A DNA stretch of 64,000 nt, taken from positions 1 through 64,000 of the forward strand of contig DATNQI010000062.1 in assembly GCA_036704125.1 (NCBI GenBank), given 5' to 3'. Positions 17,598-26,503 of the stretch are shown in pieces. The position numbers and the translations under genes are program-made. The notes under the pieces are model-generated. The model saw only the letters and a program-made list of their open reading frames with translations. It did no database searches and was not told the DNA's origin. The DNA comes from Pantanalinema sp. (GTDB lineage: Bacteria; Cyanobacteriota; Sericytochromatia; S15B-MN24; UBA4093). Every line of letters starts with the position of its first letter. The stretch's first letter is position 1.

Positions 17598-18419
17598 TCA
17601 GATCAAATCCCCCCACAGGAAGCGCATGGCCGCCGGGAAGCGCGTGGCCCAGCAGGCCTCGCTGTGGGTCCCCTTGGGATCCACCAGCCAGTAGTAGTCG
17701 TGGCGGTCCTTCCAGCCCTGCTCGCGCAGGAAGGCGTCGAGGCGCTTGGCCTGGTTGGTGATGGGCCGGCTGCGCTCGACGCGGCCGACCTCGCGCCCCC
17801 CCACGTCCAGGTAGAGCCGCGCGCCCTCGGGCTTGGCCTGATCCTTGAGGTAGTCGAAGATCGCCGCGCGGGCGAAGTGCAGCGAGGGCGAGAAGGCCGC
17901 CGCCCGACCGAAGACCTCGGGCGCATGGTACAGCGCGTAGAGCGAGGTGAGCCCGCCCATCGAGGATCCCGCGACGGCGGTGAACTCGCGCTGGGGCCTC
18001 GTGCGAAGGGTGCGATCCACCATGGGCTTGACCACGTCGGTGACGAAGGACAGGAAGTCCGCCCCCTCGCCGCTGGACTTGAAGCGCGCGTCGGGCCACG
18101 GGCTCTGCTCGCTCAGGCGATGCTCGCCCCCGTTGTCGATGCCCACCACGATCATCGGCGGCAGCTCGCCAGCGGCCGTCAGCAGATCGAGCGAGGCCCC
18201 GACCCGCCACGCCCCCATGAAGGCGCGCTGGTGCTCGAAGAGGTTCTGGCCGTCCCACATGTACATGACGGGATAGCGGGTCAGACGCGAGCGCTCGTAG
18301 CCCAAAGGGAGATAGACGTCCACCCGGCGCGATCGCCCGAGCTTGGGAATGCTCAGCTCGCCGAGGGTGAAGAGGCGCTCGCTGGCCGGGAGGGTCGACA
18401 GTTGGATGGCGTATTGCAT
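17598..18419 (-). CDS. Alpha/beta-hydrolase, esterase D/Fes-like
   Basis: A 273-residue putative esterase of the COG2819/Fes type. The nucleophile elbow is AVAGSSMGGLTSLYAL. Earlier family marks are VDVYLPLGYERS, YPVMYMWDGQNLFE and PPMIVVGIDNGGE. Asp/His of the triad are probably in YLDVGG..E and DPKGTHSEACWATRFP near the C terminus. There is no signal peptide, so it acts in the cytoplasm. AAGGAGG lies before the ATG and a TATAAT -10 is on the minus strand at 18470-18475. The natural substrate is unknown; siderophore or carboxylester hydrolysis is possible. Confidence 0.82.
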   Translation of the reverse strand: MQYAIQLSTLPASERLFTLGELSIPKLGRSRRVDVYLPLGYERSRLTRYPVMYMWDGQNLFEHQRAFMGAWRVGASLDLLTAAGELPPMIVVGIDNGGEHRLSEQSPWPDARFKSSGEGADFLSFVTDVVKPMVDRTLRTRPQREFTAVAGSSMGGLTSLYALYHAPEVFGRAAAFSPSLHFARAAIFDYLKDQAKPEGARLYLDVGGREVGRVERSRPITNQAKRLDAFLREQGWKDRHDYYWLVDPKGTHSEACWATRFPAAMRFLWGDLI

Positions 18420-18546
18420 AGGCCCGCCTCCTTCGATGTGGTGCTGCGAATGCGATGGAACGGCCTCGTATTATAGCGGGACGATCGTCGCTGCTCATGT
18501 GCGAATTGCACGAAGCGGCTATGATGGAGGCCGAAACGCAGGAGCC

Positions 18547-19818
18547 ATGCAGAGAGGGGCGCACGTGGAACGGATCGTGGTGGTAGGGGGCGGCGCGGCG
18601 GGGATGATGGCCGCGATCGCCGCGGCGCAGGCCGGCGCGCGGGTGCTCTTGCTCGAGAAGACGGACCGGCTCGGCTTCAAGATCCAGATCTCGGGCGGCG
18701 GGCGATGCAACGTCACCAACGACCTGGACGACCCGCGCGAGCTGGTCAAGATGTACCCGGGCAACGGCCGCTTCCTCTCGGACGCCTTTCGCCGCTTCGG
18801 CAAGCACGACGTGCTCGCCCTGCTCGAGCGCCGGGGGGTCCGCACCAAGGTCGAGCCTCCCTACGACAAGGTCTTCCCCGTCAGCGACCGATCCCGCGAC
18901 GTGATCCTCGCCCTGACGGCCGAGATGAAGCAGCTCGGCGTCGAGGTCCGCTTCGCGACGCCCGTCGCGGGCCTTTCGGTCGAGGACGGCCGGGTCAAGG
19001 GGGTCCGCACCGCGGACGATCAGCTGATCGAGGCGGGTGCCGTGATCGTCTGCGTCGGGGGCCGCTCGCTACCCCGCTCGGGATCGACCGGCGACGGCTA
19101 CAAGCTGGCCGAAGCCGTCGGCCACCGGGTGGCCGACCTCTACCCCTCCCTGGTGCCCCTGCGGGTGAGCGGCACCAAGGAGCTCGCGGGCGTCTCGCTC
19201 AAGGACGTGGAGGGCACCGTCCTGGTGGACGGCAAGGTGGCCGACCGGCGCTGGCGCGGCGACATGCTCTTCACCCACTTCGGGCTCTCGGGCCCCGTCG
19301 TCCTGCAGCTGAGCCGGAGTGCCGCTGAGGGCCTGCACCGGGGCAGGGCCGTCGAGCTGCGCATCAACCTCAAGCCGGAAATGAGCGCGAGCGAGCTCGA
19401 GGCCGAGCTGCTCGCGCGCATCGAGGCCGCCCCTCGATCCCTGGTCGCCTCGCTGCTCAAGGACGACATGGCCCGCTCGGTGGTGGAGCCCTTCCTCGAA
19501 GCGAGCGGGGTGGACGGCGCCAAGAAGGTCGCCGAGCTCTCGCGCGGCGACCGAGCGCGCCTGGTCGAGACCCTCAGGGGCTGGCGCTTCCCGGTCACCG
19601 GCTGGCACTCGTTCGAGGTGGCCGAGGTGACCGCCGGCGGGGTGGACACCAAGGAGGTGGACCCCAGGACCTTCCAGTCCAAGCTGGTTTCGGGCCTGTA
19701 CTGGGCCGGCGAGGTCCTGGACGTGGACGGCTACGTGGGGGGCTTCAACTTCCAGGCCGCATGGTCGAGCGGCCATGCCGCCGGCACCGCCGCCGCGGCG
19801 TCGATTCTCGGCAAGTAA
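18547..19818 (+). CDS. HI0933/BaiN-family FAD-dependent oxidoreductase
   Basis: A 423-residue flavoprotein of COG2081. It begins with the dinucleotide-binding IVVVGGGAAGMMAAIAA and LLLEKTDRLGFKIQISGGGRCN, the hallmark of this family. Further marks are VIVCVGGRSLPRSGSTGDGY and the C-terminal SGLYWAGEVLDVDGYVGGFN with GGFNFQAAWSSGHAAG. Members reduce diverse substrates and the true role is rarely known. The ATG at 18547 has AGGAG very close; a GTG at 18565 with GAGAGGGG upstream would begin right at the FAD motif and is a good alternative. Confidence 0.85.
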   Translation: MQRGAHVERIVVVGGGAAGMMAAIAAAQAGARVLLLEKTDRLGFKIQISGGGRCNVTNDLDDPRELVKMYPGNGRFLSDAFRRFGKHDVLALLERRGVRTKVEPPYDKVFPVSDRSRDVILALTAEMKQLGVEVRFATPVAGLSVEDGRVKGVRTADDQLIEAGAVIVCVGGRSLPRSGSTGDGYKLAEAVGHRVADLYPSLVPLRVSGTKELAGVSLKDVEGTVLVDGKVADRRWRGDMLFTHFGLSGPVVLQLSRSAAEGLHRGRAVELRINLKPEMSASELEAELLARIEAAPRSLVASLLKDDMARSVVEPFLEASGVDGAKKVAELSRGDRARLVETLRGWRFPVTGWHSFEVAEVTAGGVDTKEVDPRTFQSKLVSGLYWAGEVLDVDGYVGGFNFQAAWSSGHAAGTAAAASILGK

Positions 19819-19861
19819 GCAACAAACGGCCCTTTCGGGCGTCATCGGAACACAACATTTC

Positions 19862-19890
19862 TCGCCCGGCGCCCTGCGCCGGGCGATTTC
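19862..19890 (+). terminator. Terminator after the HI0933 flavoprotein gene
   Basis: An 11-bp perfect stem TCGCCCGGCGC / GCGCCGGGCGA (19862-19872 with 19876-19886, loop CCT) followed by TTTCGCTT. It separates the flavoprotein from the pilus operon. Confidence 0.85.
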
Positions 19891-20021
19891 GCTTATCGGG
19901 ACCGATCCCAAAAACCCAGTGCCGGCGCCGCTCTTGGGCCCCTCGCTCGCCCGCTGAGCGATCGAGGGTTAATTCATGCGGGCGTAACTCGACTTTTACT
20001 TCGCCGTAAATGCCCGAGCCG

Positions 20022-20027
20022 TATGAT
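20022..20027 (+). promoter_or_regulatory. Possible -10 of the Tad/Flp pilus operon
   Basis: TATGAT in an AT-richer stretch 69 nt before the flp ATG. No convincing -35 hexamer is at the normal distance, so an activator may be needed. Weak evidence. Confidence 0.3.
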
Positions 20028-20095
20028 TTCAGCATCGAAGGGGGGCGAGCGTCCCCACCCCGCACCACCACTTGGCTTGAGAAAGGAACAACCAA

Positions 20096-20269
20096 ATGAA
20101 CCAGATGATGCGCGTGCTCAAGGAAGAAGAAGGCCAGGCCCTGACCGAGTACGGCCTCATCCTGGGCCTCATCGCGGTTGTGACCGTCGGCGCCCTCACC
20201 ATGATGGGCACCAACGTCAACAAGATGCTCTCGTCGATCGCCAACACCCTCAGCGCGACCGGCAAGTAG
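20096..20269 (+). CDS. flp: Flp-type pilin (type IVb prepilin)
   Basis: A 57-residue major pilin subunit of the Tad pilus. A short charged leader (MNQMMRVLKEEEG) ends at Gly13; the prepilin peptidase would cut there, leaving the Flp motif QALTEYGLI with Glu at +5 and the Glu-Tyr pair. A single hydrophobic helix (LILGLIAVVTVGALTMMG) follows. AAAGGA lies 8-10 nt before the ATG. It is first in the operon. No prepilin peptidase gene (tadV/cpaA) is seen in this window, so it must be elsewhere. Confidence 0.93.
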   Translation: MNQMMRVLKEEEGQALTEYGLILGLIAVVTVGALTMMGTNVNKMLSSIANTLSATGK

Positions 20270-20285
20270 AACGGGGGGGCGGAGA

Positions 20286-20672
20286 ATGCGTAACCGGAAC
20301 GAATCCGGGCAGGCGTTGGTCGAAACGGCGCTCGTCCTGCCCGTCATCCTGGCGATGATGCTCGGGATCTTCGGCTTCGGGCACCTCTTCAACGCCCAGC
20401 TCGTCATCACCAACGCCAGCCGAGAGGGCGCCCGGATCGGCGCCCTCGGGCGACCGGACACCAACATCAAGGCGGCCGTCGCCAAGTACCTGAGCGGCGC
20501 CGGCCTCAACGATCCCGGGACGGTGGTCACCATCTCCAAGGAGACGGTGGCCGACGGCCGCGACGTGAGCGTCAACGTGAGCTATCCCTTCAAGACGGCG
20601 CTGAACCTTCCGGGAGTCCCCAACCCCATCAACCTCAAGTCGACGGCCGTCATGCGCGTGGAGCAGGATTAG
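20286..20672 (+). CDS. tadE: TadE-like pseudopilin
   Basis: A 128-residue minor pilin-like protein. The N terminus RNRNESGQALVETALVLPVI has the TadE prepilin-type site (Gly before QALVE) and a hydrophobic helix, then NASREGARIGALG, the usual TadE box. The C-terminal half is a small periplasmic beta-rich domain. GGAG precedes the ATG. It lies 16 nt after flp and so is co-transcribed. Probably cleaved by the same prepilin peptidase and involved in pilus initiation. Confidence 0.85.
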   Translation: MRNRNESGQALVETALVLPVILAMMLGIFGFGHLFNAQLVITNASREGARIGALGRPDTNIKAAVAKYLSGAGLNDPGTVVTISKETVADGRDVSVNVSYPFKTALNLPGVPNPINLKSTAVMRVEQD

Positions 20673-20698
20673 AGTGCCGAACGAAACGACTCCACGAC

Positions 20699-20752
20699 CC
20701 GCCGCAAGGCGGCGGACACAGACAAATCAATCACGTTTTGTGAGGTGCTCTT
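20699..20752 (+). promoter_or_regulatory. Hairpin plus GTTTTGT/GCTCTT element, copy b
   Basis: A CCGCC-GCAA-GGCGG hairpin (GNRA tetraloop, 20699-20712) then GTTTTGTGAGGTGCTCTT (20735-20752), which contains the cpaB ribosome-binding site GAGGTG. It matches copy a (10321-10375) and copy c (43695-43738). It lies inside the operon, so it acts in RNA if real. Confidence 0.4.
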
Positions 20753-20753
20753 A

Positions 20754-21599
20754 ATGAAAAAGGCACAAAGGCTGCTGGTCGCGGTGGGCCTCGGGCTCGT
20801 CACCAGCGGCGGGATATTCGCCTACGTCTCGGGGCAAAACGAGCGCGCCAACGCCGGCGAGCCCCAGGGGCCGGTGCTGATCGTCAAGGCCCCCATCCCC
20901 CTGAGCGCCAAGATTTCCCCCGAGATGGTCGCGGTCGAGACCCGCCCCTCCAAGTTCATCCCCGAGGGGGCCCTCACGAGCCCCGAGGCGGCCGTCGGCC
21001 GCCTGGCGAGGATCGAGCTGAGCGCGGGCGAGGCCCTCGTGGAGAGCAAGCTCTTCGCGCCGGGCGAGGAGGCCCGCGCCGTCCTGCCCGTCCCCCCCGG
21101 CATGCGCGCCATCACCGTCGCGGTCGACGAGGTGGTGGGCGTGGCGGGCTTCGTCCAGCCCGGCATGAGCGTCGACGTGGTCAGCACCCTCGACGTGGAG
21201 GGGCAGACCGTCACCAAGTTCCTCCTGCAGCGCGTCAAGGTCCTCGCCTGCGCCCAGGAAGCCAAGCGAGAGGGCGACCCGGAGGCCAAGGTGGTCTCCT
21301 CGGCGACCCTCGCCGTCTCCCCGTCGGATGCCGAGAAGCTCATCCTCGCGGCCGACCGCGGCAAGATCCGCCTGGCGATGCGGGACCAGAACGAGAAGGG
21401 CGACGCCAAGACCGCGGGGGCCACCCCCGAGTCGCTGATCGGCGTCAAGCGCCCCGAGCCCGCCCCGGTCAAGGTGGCCGCCAAGCCCCGGCCTCAGGCC
21501 CCCCGGATCGTGAAGGTCATCGTGCCGGCCAAGACCCCCGCCGAGAAGCCCTCGATCATGATCATCCGGGGCACCTCGACCGAGTACGTCAACCGCTGA
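20754..21599 (+). CDS. cpaB: Flp pilus assembly protein CpaB/RcpC
   Basis: A 281-residue periplasmic protein anchored by an N-terminal helix (LLVAVGLGLVTSGGIFAYVSG). It carries a SAF-like domain (VLIVKAPIPLSAKISPEMV, VGRLARIELSAGEALVE) and the RcpC domain (GMRAITVAVDEVVGVAGFVQPGMSVDV), typical of CpaB, which works with the secretin. The ATG at 20754 is chosen because GAGGTG lies 7 nt upstream. The C terminus ends in a Pro/Lys-rich tail. It is third in the pilus operon. Confidence 0.9.
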   Translation: MKKAQRLLVAVGLGLVTSGGIFAYVSGQNERANAGEPQGPVLIVKAPIPLSAKISPEMVAVETRPSKFIPEGALTSPEAAVGRLARIELSAGEALVESKLFAPGEEARAVLPVPPGMRAITVAVDEVVGVAGFVQPGMSVDVVSTLDVEGQTVTKFLLQRVKVLACAQEAKREGDPEAKVVSSATLAVSPSDAEKLILAADRGKIRLAMRDQNEKGDAKTAGATPESLIGVKRPEPAPVKVAAKPRPQAPRIVKVIVPAKTPAEKPSIMIIRGTSTEYVNR

Positions 21600-21631
21600 G
21601 CCCCAGCTATTAAAGGAAGCGAGTTCCCCCG

Positions 21632-22864
21632 ATGAAGTCTCTGCGTTGGATTCTGGCCGCGTCGCTGGTCGTGGCGCCCGCAACCGCAGCCCTCGCCCTG
21701 GCGGACGAAACGCTGCCGGTCTCGGTCGGCAAGTCGGAGGTCGTCTCGGTCGGCGGCGAGGTCACCAAGGTGTCGGTCACCGACCCGCAGATCGCCGACG
21801 TGGCGGTCCTCTCGAAGAAGGACGTGCTGATCAACGGCAAGAAGCCCGGCACCACCAACCTGATCGTCTGGACCAAGAGCAAGCGCCTGACCTACGACGT
21901 GGTGGTGCGGGTGGACGCCGGCCTGCTCAAGGCCACCATCCGCAAGGCCACCGGGGCCAAGGACCTGCAGGTCGAGGTCGTCAACGACGCGGTGCTGCTC
22001 TACGGCAAGGTGGACCGCACCAGCCAGATCCAGATGGCCGAGAAGCTCGCCTCGGGCTTCGCCCCGCGCGTCGTCAACCTGCTCTCGGCCGACGCGGTTC
22101 AGCAGGTACAGGTGGACGTGGAGGTGGTCGAGCTCTCCAAGAACGGCGCAGGGGAGCTGGGCGTCAAGTGGGGCCAGATGAAGCGAACCTCGAGCGGCGA
22201 GGACGTCTTCGACCCCGACGTGGCCAACGTGATCCAGGGTGACGCGCGCAACCCCCGCAACGGCCAGGCCTTCTCGAACCTGGTCTCGGGCGGCGGCACC
22301 GCCTTCGGCCTCTACGAGCGCATCAACGCCAAGCTCAACCTGATGGTGCAGAACGGCTCGGCCAGGATCCTCGCCAAGCCCAACCTGGTCGCCGTCAGCG
22401 GCGGCAAGGCCGAGTTCCTCGCCGGCGGCGAGATCCCGGTGCCCACCGCCCAGCAACAGGGGCAGATCTCGTACGAGTGGAAGCCCTACGGCATCAAGCT
22501 CTCCATCGAGCCGACCGTGCTCGAGGACGGCCGCATCTCGATGAAGGTCGCCCCAGAGGTCAGCCAGCTCGACTACAACAACGCCGTGCGCCTCGCCAAC
22601 TTCGTGGTGCCCGCCGTGACCAGCCGGCGCGCCGAGACCCAGCTGGTGCTCGGCCAGGGCCAGGGCCTCGCCATCGGCGGCCTCTTGCAGAACAGCGAGT
22701 CCAAGGTCGTCGAGCAAGTTCCCATCCTTGGCAGCATCCCCATCCTCGGCGAGCTCTTCAAGTCCACCAAGTACCAGAAGAACGAGACGGAGCTTGCGAT
22801 CCTCGTGACCCCCAGGCTGGTGAGCCCCGAGTCTAAACCCCAGACGACCACCCCCACGAAGTAG
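21632..22864 (+). CDS. cpaC: Tad secretin CpaC/RcpA
   Basis: The outer-membrane secretin through which the Flp pilus passes. The 410-residue chain has a Sec signal peptide (ending near ALALA), an N-terminal pilus-assembly domain (GKSEVVSVGGEVTKVSVTDP, NLIVWTKSKRLTYDVVV), a BON-like region and a C-terminal secretin domain (GGEIPVPTAQQQGQISYEWK, KVAPEVSQLD, GLAIGGLLQN, VPILGSIPILGELFKS, ILVTPRLV). AAAGGAAG is the RBS. Its presence shows a diderm envelope. Confidence 0.94.
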   Translation: MKSLRWILAASLVVAPATAALALADETLPVSVGKSEVVSVGGEVTKVSVTDPQIADVAVLSKKDVLINGKKPGTTNLIVWTKSKRLTYDVVVRVDAGLLKATIRKATGAKDLQVEVVNDAVLLYGKVDRTSQIQMAEKLASGFAPRVVNLLSADAVQQVQVDVEVVELSKNGAGELGVKWGQMKRTSSGEDVFDPDVANVIQGDARNPRNGQAFSNLVSGGGTAFGLYERINAKLNLMVQNGSARILAKPNLVAVSGGKAEFLAGGEIPVPTAQQQGQISYEWKPYGIKLSIEPTVLEDGRISMKVAPEVSQLDYNNAVRLANFVVPAVTSRRAETQLVLGQGQGLAIGGLLQNSESKVVEQVPILGSIPILGELFKSTKYQKNETELAILVTPRLVSPESKPQTTTPTK

Positions 22865-22880
22865 AGAGGAGGCCCCCCTC

Positions 22881-23870
22881 ATGGTCACCCGGCGCAAGCA
22901 ACTTCCTGGAAAAGACCGCTCGCACGAGCGAGGCGCGACCCTCGTCACCACCGCCATCTTCGCCACCGGTCTGGTGGTCGTGGCCGGGCTGGTGGCCGAC
23001 ACCGGGGCCATGATGTACGAGCGAACCCGCATGCAGGTGGCATGCGACGCTGCGGCGCTGGCCGGGGCCAAGGGCCTCCTCAACGGACGCACCTACGCCG
23101 TCCAGCAGGCCAAGGCGGTCGCCGCCAAGAACGGCTACCAGCTCGCGGACGCCGGCATCACCATCCACCAGGGCAGCCGCATGTCGGTGGCCATGCAAAA
23201 CCCGAGCAAGTCGGTGGTGGCCCGGGTCGTCGAGGCGATGCAGGGCAGCGGCGACCCCGGTGCGGCCAAGGACCTCTCGGTGGGCGCCAAGGCCACCGCG
23301 GACCTCCACTGCGTCGAGCAGACCGCAGGGCCTCGCCCCTTCGGCATCCCCGAGTGCGACTTCGTGCCCGGCGCCGAGTACGTCCTCAAGCAGGGCCCGA
23401 GCAACCAGATCAAGGGCAACTTCCAGGCGCTCGGCATCGACGGCACCGGCGCGACCATCTACCGCCAGTCGATCCTCAACGGGGTCCGGCGCACCCTGAG
23501 GGTCGAGGACATGGTCCAGACCGAGCCCGGCAACATGGCGGGCCCGACCGTGACGGCCATCAACCAGCTCCTTGGCAACGACCAGACCAGCTATGCCGCC
23601 GCGGTCAAGGGCGCCCGCACCCCGCGCGTCATCACCGTGCCCCTCCTGTACTGGGACCAGTACCTCTCCTCGATGGGGCGCAGCAACGTGGTCGTCAAGG
23701 GTTTCGCCCGCTTCTACATCACCTACACGACCAGCCGCAGCGAGGTCTACGGCCGGTTCATCGACAGGATCGACACCAACGCGGCGAAGGGAACCGCCCT
23801 GGAGTACGCGGTGCGCCTCTCGGACGACTCGAGCGCCGCTCCTCCTCCCGTGAACCCCACCACCTTGTGA
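22881..23870 (+). CDS. tadG: TadG-like pilus-associated protein
   Basis: A 329-residue protein with the TadE/G N-terminal box HERGATLVTTAIFATGLVVVAG followed by the typical DTGAMMYERTRMQVACDAAALAGA, here used to anchor the protein by a single helix. The rest is a long periplasmic domain with two Cys in a short span (LHCVEQTAG, PECDFVPG) that may form a disulfide. It lies 16 nt after cpaC with GAGGAGG as RBS. TadG proteins link pilus and peptidoglycan in other bacteria. Confidence 0.82.
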   Translation: MVTRRKQLPGKDRSHERGATLVTTAIFATGLVVVAGLVADTGAMMYERTRMQVACDAAALAGAKGLLNGRTYAVQQAKAVAAKNGYQLADAGITIHQGSRMSVAMQNPSKSVVARVVEAMQGSGDPGAAKDLSVGAKATADLHCVEQTAGPRPFGIPECDFVPGAEYVLKQGPSNQIKGNFQALGIDGTGATIYRQSILNGVRRTLRVEDMVQTEPGNMAGPTVTAINQLLGNDQTSYAAAVKGARTPRVITVPLLYWDQYLSSMGRSNVVVKGFARFYITYTTSRSEVYGRFIDRIDTNAAKGTALEYAVRLSDDSSAAPPPVNPTTL

Positions 23871-23893
23871 TCCCCGTCTAGCAAGGAGCGATC

Positions 23894-25120
23894 ATGGCCC
23901 CCCTTCGTACCCTGCTGCTCGGCATCGACGCCCAGCGCGATCCGCTACGCCCCGCCCTCAAGGACCCGCAGCTCGCCGATCTCGTCGGCGAGGCCCCGAC
24001 CCTCGCCGAGGGGGTCGGGGCGGCGATCGCGCTGAAACCGGACCTGGTGGTGATCGCCTACATGGGCGACCTGGAGGCGACCATCCGCGGGGTCGACGGG
24101 ATCCTGGCGGCCAATCCGCTCGCCACCACGATCCTGGTGGGCGCCGTGCTCGACGCGCGCGAGCTGGGTCTCGCGATGCAGGCGGGCATCCGGGAGGTCG
24201 TCCCCGACCCCGGAGGCCTCGCCGAGGCCGTCCAGCGCGCCCACGTCTTCCTCTCTCGCCTCAGAGGCGCCCGCACCGCGAGCGAGAGCGCCCGCGCCAG
24301 GGTCGGCAAGATCATCGTCGTCCACTCGCCCAAGGGCGGCGCCGGCAAGTCCACGCTTGCGGCCAACCTCTCGCTGACGCTCGCCATGGAGGCCGCCGAC
24401 GAGGTGGCGCTGGTGGATCTCGCCCCCCAGTTCGGCGAGGTGGACCTGCTCTTCAACCTCAAGCCCCAGGCCCACTTCTCGGACATCGCGCGGCTCGGAG
24501 GCCGCGCCGAGCCCGAGACGATCGCCCAGGCCCTGATGAGCCACGCGAGCGGGCTCAAGGTGCTCGCGAGCGCCCCCACCCCCGAGGACGGAGAGCTGAT
24601 CGACCGCGCGGCGGTCGACGGGGTGCTCGGCAGGCTCAAGGAGCGCTTCGCCTTCACGGTGGTGGACACCGCCCCGGTCCTCTCCGAGCCCATCGTGCGG
24701 GCGCTCGAGCTCGCCGACCGGATCGTCGTGCCCTTCTTCCCCGATCTGGCCAGCCTGCGCCACGTGCAGCAGAGCCTCAAGCTGTGGCTCGATCTGGGCA
24801 TCGACCTGGACAAGGTGGAGCTGGTCGGTTGGAGCCAGAAGAGCGAGGTGGACGCCGAGGCGATCGCCCGCGTCCTGCGCCGGCAGCTTGCCAGCCAGTT
24901 GCCCTACGTGCCCGACGAGGCGCTCTGCGCCGTCAACGCAGGCACCCCCATGGTGGCGCTCGCGCCGAAGGGGGCCTTCGCCAAGGCCATGAAGGTCTTC
25001 GCCGCGCGCTACCTGGACAGGCCGCAGACGGCCCTGGTCGAGGTAAAGCCCGCAAGCAAGCTGAGCGAGCTCTTCGCCCGTATCCGGAGGATGATCGATG
25101 TTCCTGCGCAACCGACTTAA
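23894..25120 (+). CDS. cpaE: Pilus localisation ATPase CpaE/TadZ
   Basis: A 408-residue ParA/MinD-like protein placing the Tad machinery at the pole. Residues 1-125 resemble a receiver-like domain without clear phosphorylation site. The ATPase has a canonical deviant Walker A, SPKGGAGKSTLAANLSL (about 147), and VALVDLAPQFGEVDLLF and VVVDTAPVLSEP-type motifs. The RBS AAGGAG precedes the ATG. The 3' end overlaps cpaF by 23 bp, so the two are coupled. A paralogue with altered Walker A lies at 49044-50225. Confidence 0.9.
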   Translation: MAPLRTLLLGIDAQRDPLRPALKDPQLADLVGEAPTLAEGVGAAIALKPDLVVIAYMGDLEATIRGVDGILAANPLATTILVGAVLDARELGLAMQAGIREVVPDPGGLAEAVQRAHVFLSRLRGARTASESARARVGKIIVVHSPKGGAGKSTLAANLSLTLAMEAADEVALVDLAPQFGEVDLLFNLKPQAHFSDIARLGGRAEPETIAQALMSHASGLKVLASAPTPEDGELIDRAAVDGVLGRLKERFAFTVVDTAPVLSEPIVRALELADRIVVPFFPDLASLRHVQQSLKLWLDLGIDLDKVELVGWSQKSEVDAEAIARVLRRQLASQLPYVPDEALCAVNAGTPMVALAPKGAFAKAMKVFAARYLDRPQTALVEVKPASKLSELFARIRRMIDVPAQPT

Positions 25121-26501
25121 CCCCACGGACGCCCCGGCCGCCCTTGAGGCCCCGGCGAGCGCCCCCAAGCCGCTCGCGGCGCCCAAGAGCGTCGAGATCG
25201 CCGTGCGACCTGTGGATCCCCTCGCCGACCTCAAGAGCCGGGTGCACCGCATGCTCGTCGAGAACATGCGCCAGCAGGCCCTCGACGAGACCTCGAGCCC
25301 CGAGCGGATCAAGGAGGCCATCCGCGAGCTGCTGGAGACGGCCCTGGCCTCGCCCGAGGGGGCCGGCGCGCACCGCCTCCTGGCCCGCAGCGAGCGCGAT
25401 CGCCTCGTCGAGGAGATCTTCAACGACATGCTGGGGCTGGGGCCCCTGGAGCCCCTGCTGGGCGACGACTCCATCTCGGAGATCATGGTCAACAACCCGC
25501 GCAGGGTCTACGTGGAGCGCAGCGGCCGCATCACCAAGATCGACGTGGCCTTCTCGGACGACGCCCACCTGCTGCGCGTGATCGACCGCATCGTCTCGAA
25601 GGTGGGCCGCCGCATCGACGAGAGCTCGCCCATGTGCGACGCGCGCCTGCCGGACGGCTCTCGCGTCAACGCCATCATCCCGCCTCTGGCCATCGACGGC
25701 CCCTGCCTGACCATCCGCAAGTTCCGCAAGGACCCCCTCAAGGTCGACGCCCTGATCGACTACGGCAGCCTCACCCCCGCCATGGCCGAGTTCCTCAAGG
25801 GCTGCGTCGAGGCCCGCCTCAACGTCCTCATCTCGGGCGGGACCGGCTCGGGCAAGACGACGCTTCTCAACGTGCTCTCGGCCTTCATCCCCTACCACGA
25901 GCGCCTGATCACCATCGAGGACGCCGCCGAGCTCCAGCTCCAGCAGGACCACGTGATCCGGCTGGAGACCCGCCCGGCGAACGTGGAGGGGGCAGGCAGG
26001 GTGGACCAGTCGGAGCTGGTGAAGAACTCCTTGCGCATGCGCCCCGACCGGATCATCCTGGGCGAGGTCCGCGGCGGCGAGGCCCTCTCGATGCTGCAGG
26101 CCATGAACACCGGCCACGAGGGGTCCCTGGCCACCATCCACGCCAACTCGGCCCGCGACGCCCTCTCGCGCCTCGAGACCATGGTCCTGATGGCAGGGAT
26201 GGACCTGCCCCTGCGCGCCATCCGCGAGCAGATCGCGAGCGCCATCAACCTGATCGTCCAGATCGGCCGCGCCAGCGACGGCAGCCGCCGGGTGCTCGGG
26301 ATCTCGGAGCTGGTCGGCATGGAGGGCGACACCCTCCAGATGCAGGAGATCTACCAGTTCGCCCGCACCGGGGTGGACGAGGAGGGCCGCGTCGTCGGCG
26401 GCCACCGGCCCACGGGCATCCGCCCCAAGTGCGCCGACGCGCTCAAGCTCAAGGGCATCCCCCTGCCCGTGGAGCTCTTTCAGACGGGGAGCTGGAGCTA
26501 G
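25098..26501 (+). CDS. cpaF: Tad pilus assembly ATPase CpaF/TadA
   Basis: The hexameric secretion ATPase driving Flp pilus assembly (467 residues). Family marks are MLGLGPLEPLLGDDSISEIMVN, Walker A SGGTGSGKTTLLNVL (about 246), TIEDAAELQLQ, Walker B RMRPDRIILGEVRGGEAL and the His box GHEGSLATIHANSARDAL. It overlaps cpaE and is followed after 2 nt by tadB. It is the only such ATPase in the window, although two sets of TadB/TadC-like membrane proteins exist. Confidence 0.95.
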   Translation: MFLRNRLNPTDAPAALEAPASAPKPLAAPKSVEIAVRPVDPLADLKSRVHRMLVENMRQQALDETSSPERIKEAIRELLETALASPEGAGAHRLLARSERDRLVEEIFNDMLGLGPLEPLLGDDSISEIMVNNPRRVYVERSGRITKIDVAFSDDAHLLRVIDRIVSKVGRRIDESSPMCDARLPDGSRVNAIIPPLAIDGPCLTIRKFRKDPLKVDALIDYGSLTPAMAEFLKGCVEARLNVLISGGTGSGKTTLLNVLSAFIPYHERLITIEDAAELQLQQDHVIRLETRPANVEGAGRVDQSELVKNSLRMRPDRIILGEVRGGEALSMLQAMNTGHEGSLATIHANSARDALSRLETMVLMAGMDLPLRAIREQIASAINLIVQIGRASDGSRRVLGISELVGMEGDTLQMQEIYQFARTGVDEEGRVVGGHRPTGIRPKCADALKLKGIPLPVELFQTGSWS

Positions 26502-26503
26502 CC

